This document shows positions 61,910 to 64,000 of a stretch of DNA of 64,000 nucleotides, one piece after another. A program made the translations under genes and the position numbers. Each line of letters starts with the position of its first letter. Position 1 is the first letter of the stretch. The stretch comes from CALLCD01 sp039817885 (GTDB lineage Bacteria; Pseudomonadota; Alphaproteobacteria; Caulobacterales; Hyphomonadaceae). Where the stretch lies: NCBI GenBank assembly GCA_039817885.1, contig JBCBUY010000003.1, positions 21,264-85,263 on the forward strand, written 5' to 3'. A model generated the notes under the pieces. The model was not told the DNA's origin. It was given only the letters and a program-made list of their open reading frames with translations, and searched no databases.

Positions 61910-62820
61910 GGTGGCCCCCCATTATTCGCACCGATGGCAAAGGCAGTGACGAGCATGCCCAGCACATAGAGGGATGTGCCAGTCGCATTGAACCATGGGG
62001 CCTTTTCTCGCGGGGCCTTCAGTAGGCTGAGCATCAGAATCGTCTGAGCCGCCACCAACGCACTGACAAGCAAGGCGTGGATCACCATCGACATCATAAC
62101 GAGACCCGCGATGACGAGGAACTGGGCGGCCAGCATAATGGCGCACGCCACCCGCGCCGCATTGTCCGGCCCGAGGCGAACCGGCAGTGACCGCACTCCG
62201 GATGCGCGGTCTCCCTCGATCGCCTTAAAATCATTCAGAGTCATGATGCCGTGGGCACCGATAGAATAGATCAGCGCGGCTCCAACGATGGCAGGGCCCG
62301 GAAGCGCCCCAAGCATGACGGCCGCCCCAGTGAACCACGCCACCCCCTCATAGGACATACCGACCACCAAAGGACCGATCCAGCCGTCCGCCTTGAATCG
62401 GAAGGGCGGTGCGCTATAGGCCCAGGCGAGCGCCACCGCCACGATCGATGCGACGAAGGCCCAGGTTCCGAGCGCCGCGCCAAGCAACACAGACGCCGCC
62501 GACCAAATCAGCCCAAGATAAAGACCCCACGCCCCTGGAATCCGCCCGGATGGGATGGGCCGGTTCGGTTCATTGATGGCGTCAACATGGCGATCAAACC
62601 AGTCATTTACGGCCTGGCTCGCGGCGCACACCATGGGCCCTGCCAAAATGACACCGCCAAGCGCGAAGACCCATTTGTCGCCCAAGGCCACCCCGGTTGA
62701 AACCACGCCGCAACCAAATGCCCACATGGGCGGAAACCATGTGATCGGCTTCAACAATTCAAGGATATCACGCCAGTGCGGATAGGCTTTCATCGCCAGC
62801 GGAAGTTGCGAGTCCGACAT
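61900..62820 (-). CDS. bchG: Bacteriochlorophyll a synthase BchG
   Basis: BchG is a UbiA-family prenyltransferase that attaches the geranylgeranyl/phytyl tail to bacteriochlorophyllide a. The 306-residue protein has about eight helices and the Asp motif NDWFDRHVD at 72-80, followed by PNRPIPSGR. ATG 62820 (MSDSQLPLAM) is preferred to a frame starting at 62868, because the latter lies on the PpsR-type operator (62850-62867). No Shine-Dalgarno is seen; the predicted transcript starts one or two bases before the ATG. Confidence 0.95.
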   Translation of the reverse strand: MSDSQLPLAMKAYPHWRDILELLKPITWFPPMWAFGCGVVSTGVALGDKWVFALGGVILAGPMVCAASQAVNDWFDRHVDAINEPNRPIPSGRIPGAWGLYLGLIWSAASVLLGAALGTWAFVASIVAVALAWAYSAPPFRFKADGWIGPLVVGMSYEGVAWFTGAAVMLGALPGPAIVGAALIYSIGAHGIMTLNDFKAIEGDRASGVRSLPVRLGPDNAARVACAIMLAAQFLVIAGLVMMSMVIHALLVSALVAAQTILMLSLLKAPREKAPWFNATGTSLYVLGMLVTAFAIGANNGGPPWP

Positions 62821-62828
62821 GGCAAAAC

Positions 62829-62855
62829 GATATATTGGACACCAAATAGTGTCAA
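62829..62855 (-). promoter_or_regulatory. bchG promoter
   Basis: On the minus strand TTGACA (62855-62850), 15 bases, then TATATC (62834-62829); a start about 6-7 bases later (near 62822) gives a leader of roughly two bases. The -35 is formed by one arm of the operator. Confidence 0.5.
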
Positions 62856-62867
62856 TTTGCATTGACA
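62850..62867 (+). promoter_or_regulatory. PpsR/CrtJ-type operator at bchG
   Basis: TGTC-aatttgcatt-GACA, exact TGT-N12-ACA, in the 67-base gap between ppsR and bchG. One arm provides the bchG -35 (TTGACA on the minus strand). Confidence 0.75.
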
Positions 62868-62887
62868 AATCTTTTGGGTGTCAACGC

Positions 62888-64000
62888 CTATTCGCCGGCG
62901 TCGAGGCCAACCCGTTTCAGCTTCGAGTACAGGCCTTGCCGGCTCAGGCCCAGCATCTCTGCCGCTGACGCCCGATTATTGTCGGTAATTTCAAGCGCAG
63001 CTTCGATACACAGTCGCTCAATTAACGCGGTTGACTCCCGCACAATGTCTTTCAACGGTACTCGGCCGACGAGCTCCGTGAATTGCGCCGACGAGCTTGG
63101 CAATTGTTGATCCAGGCGCGCCGTATCGCTGAGCCGTCGGGCCACGCTGCGAATAGAGAATGCGAATATGTTTTCTTCGCCTGACGGAGCCGCGACCGCC
63201 GACAATTCGACCTGTTCTTCATTTCCGAAACGGTCACGGGCAACCGTCGCAAAATTGCGGATAACGCCATGCTTTTTCAGGGCCGAGAACAAGACGTTGA
63301 GATCTGTGGCCGACCGGCCGAGAAAGTCGTGGAGCCGCCCACCCTTCGCCTCTGTCTCGCTCGACATCTGAGTCATCTGACTGAAGGCCGAGTTGGCCGC
63401 AATAATGCGCTGATCATTGTCCGCCAGCACCAAGCCATCGGGCAAATCGTCGAGGTAACTCAGCAAGGCCTGGTGGGATGTGAAATCCGCAGGCTCGATC
63501 CCAACATCGGTCAAACGAACAATAAGGCGAACGTCTCTGCCCTCTCTGAAGGAGGAGGCGGTCACATTCGCCTTTCGCTTCGTTGTGAGCTTAAGATCTG
63601 ACACGTCCGCGGTGCCGGCTGACAAACACTTCGACAGAAGCTCACCGATCTTTGCCGCTTCCGACGGCGCGAAGACATCGGACAGCCCCTGACCCGCGAG
63701 CGGCGTACCATTGCTCCTAAGCAAGCGTTGAGCCGCTGGGTTTGCATCTTCAATTGTGAACGTGTTTGGCTCAATCACAAGAATGGCTTCGGCAACGGTA
63801 TCGAATAAAATGCGGAACCTGCCCTCAGCTTCGCGCATTCTGACATAATCTCTTTCCAGTTCCTGATGAGCTTCGACCAGTCTCTGCTGAAGACGCGCCA
63901 TCCCTCGGAGATCCCGACCGAGAATTATGAACCGGTTGTTCTTATCTAGCTTTACCGCCGTGTATCTGACCGGCACATCGAGCGCCGACTGGGATGGATG
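62888..64000 (-). CDS. ppsR: PpsR/CrtJ-type transcriptional regulator (partial, cut by window end)
   Basis: The open frame runs from the window end to the stop at 62888, so at least 370 residues are visible. Two PAS domains (about RFRILFDTVAEAILVIEP and LLSYLDDLPDGLVLADN) and a Fis-type HTH end (LIERLCIEAALEITDNN, ASAAEMLGLSRQGLYSKLKR) match PpsR/CrtJ, the redox-responsive repressor of bacteriochlorophyll, carotenoid and puc genes. Two Cys are visible, in LSKCLSAG and ERLCIEA, the latter close to the HTH. The start lies outside the window; a GTG-like codon at 63976 is internal. It binds TGT-N12-ACA, of which six copies are in this window. Confidence 0.92.
   Translation of the reverse strand, partial: HPSQSALDVPVRYTAVKLDKNNRFIILGRDLRGMARLQQRLVEAHQELERDYVRMREAEGRFRILFDTVAEAILVIEPNTFTIEDANPAAQRLLRSNGTPLAGQGLSDVFAPSEAAKIGELLSKCLSAGTADVSDLKLTTKRKANVTASSFREGRDVRLIVRLTDVGIEPADFTSHQALLSYLDDLPDGLVLADNDQRIIAANSAFSQMTQMSSETEAKGGRLHDFLGRSATDLNVLFSALKKHGVIRNFATVARDRFGNEEQVELSAVAAPSGEENIFAFSIRSVARRLSDTARLDQQLPSSSAQFTELVGRVPLKDIVRESTALIERLCIEAALEITDNNRASAAEMLGLSRQGLYSKLKRVGLDAGE

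Noticed and set aside
1..64000. CRISPR arrays, integrases or transposases
   Set aside because: No regularly spaced direct repeats were noticed and none of the translated frames resembles a recombinase.

Overview
The window is a chromosomal segment of a purple, probably aerobic anoxygenic phototrophic alphaproteobacterium. The evidence is a CtrA master regulator, a DUF4167 protein and the end of FliN at the left, and a type-2 (quinone) photosynthesis gene cluster with bacteriochlorophyll a, spirilloxanthin-type carotenoid, LH1 and reaction-centre genes under a PpsR/CrtJ-type regulator. The order crtE-crtF-bchC-bchX-bchY-bchZ-pufQBALM is the classical alphaproteobacterial one. I cannot name the genus; a stalked or budding marine lineage (Caulobacterales, Hyphomonadales or Parvularculales type) would fit but is not proven. 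I recognise no rRNA, tRNA, CRISPR array, transposase or integrase.

Layout. (1) 1-32 kb is housekeeping and metabolism: fliN end, an M13 peptidase, ctrA, DUF4167, prmC-prfA, small membrane proteins, a CE15-like esterase, DUF2853, a second M13 peptidase, two acyl-CoA dehydrogenases, a family-2 glycosyltransferase, ubiK, lgt, dapF, a molybdenum hydroxylase pair (21995-25613), mtaB-ftsY-AhpD-like, DUF3137, an orphan ABC ATPase and a trans-sulfuration-type enzyme. (2) 32-36.8 kb is a border zone: a sterol desaturase-family protein, two TraB/GumN proteins, idi and a lipoprotein pseudoazurin. (3) 36.9-64 kb is the photosynthesis cluster: bchI-bchD-bchO-crtB; a membrane protein, a cytochrome P450 and an ATP-grasp protein; crtI-crtD; crtC; crtE-crtF-bchCXYZ-pufQ-pufB-pufA-pufL-pufM; then on the minus strand ppsR (cut by the window edge), bchG, a PucC-family carrier and bchP. 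The bchFNBHLM and puhA genes are not in the window and may lie beyond ppsR.

How it works together. Idi and CrtE supply C20 precursors. CrtB, CrtI, CrtC, CrtD and CrtF make spirilloxanthin-like carotenoids. BchI/BchD/BchO act at Mg insertion, BchXYZ and BchC in the late bacteriochlorophyllide steps, and BchG/BchP add and reduce the tail. PufBALM are LH1 and the reaction-centre core. No pufC (reaction-centre tetrahaem cytochrome) follows pufM and no LH2 gene is visible. Six perfect TGTC-N10-GACA palindromes, the PpsR/CrtJ-type operator, lie before idi, crtB, the ATP-grasp gene/crtI, crtC/crtE, bchC and bchG. At bchC, crtB and bchG the start codon lies only a few bases from the predicted transcription start, which suggests leaderless mRNAs.

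Most worth following up: the ATP-grasp gene that shares crtI's operator, the P450 and membrane protein embedded among carotenoid genes, the tethered pseudoazurin as a possible electron donor, the leaderless PpsR-regulated transcripts, and a 27-nt hairpin repeat present in opposite orientation at 33.2 and 41.7 kb.
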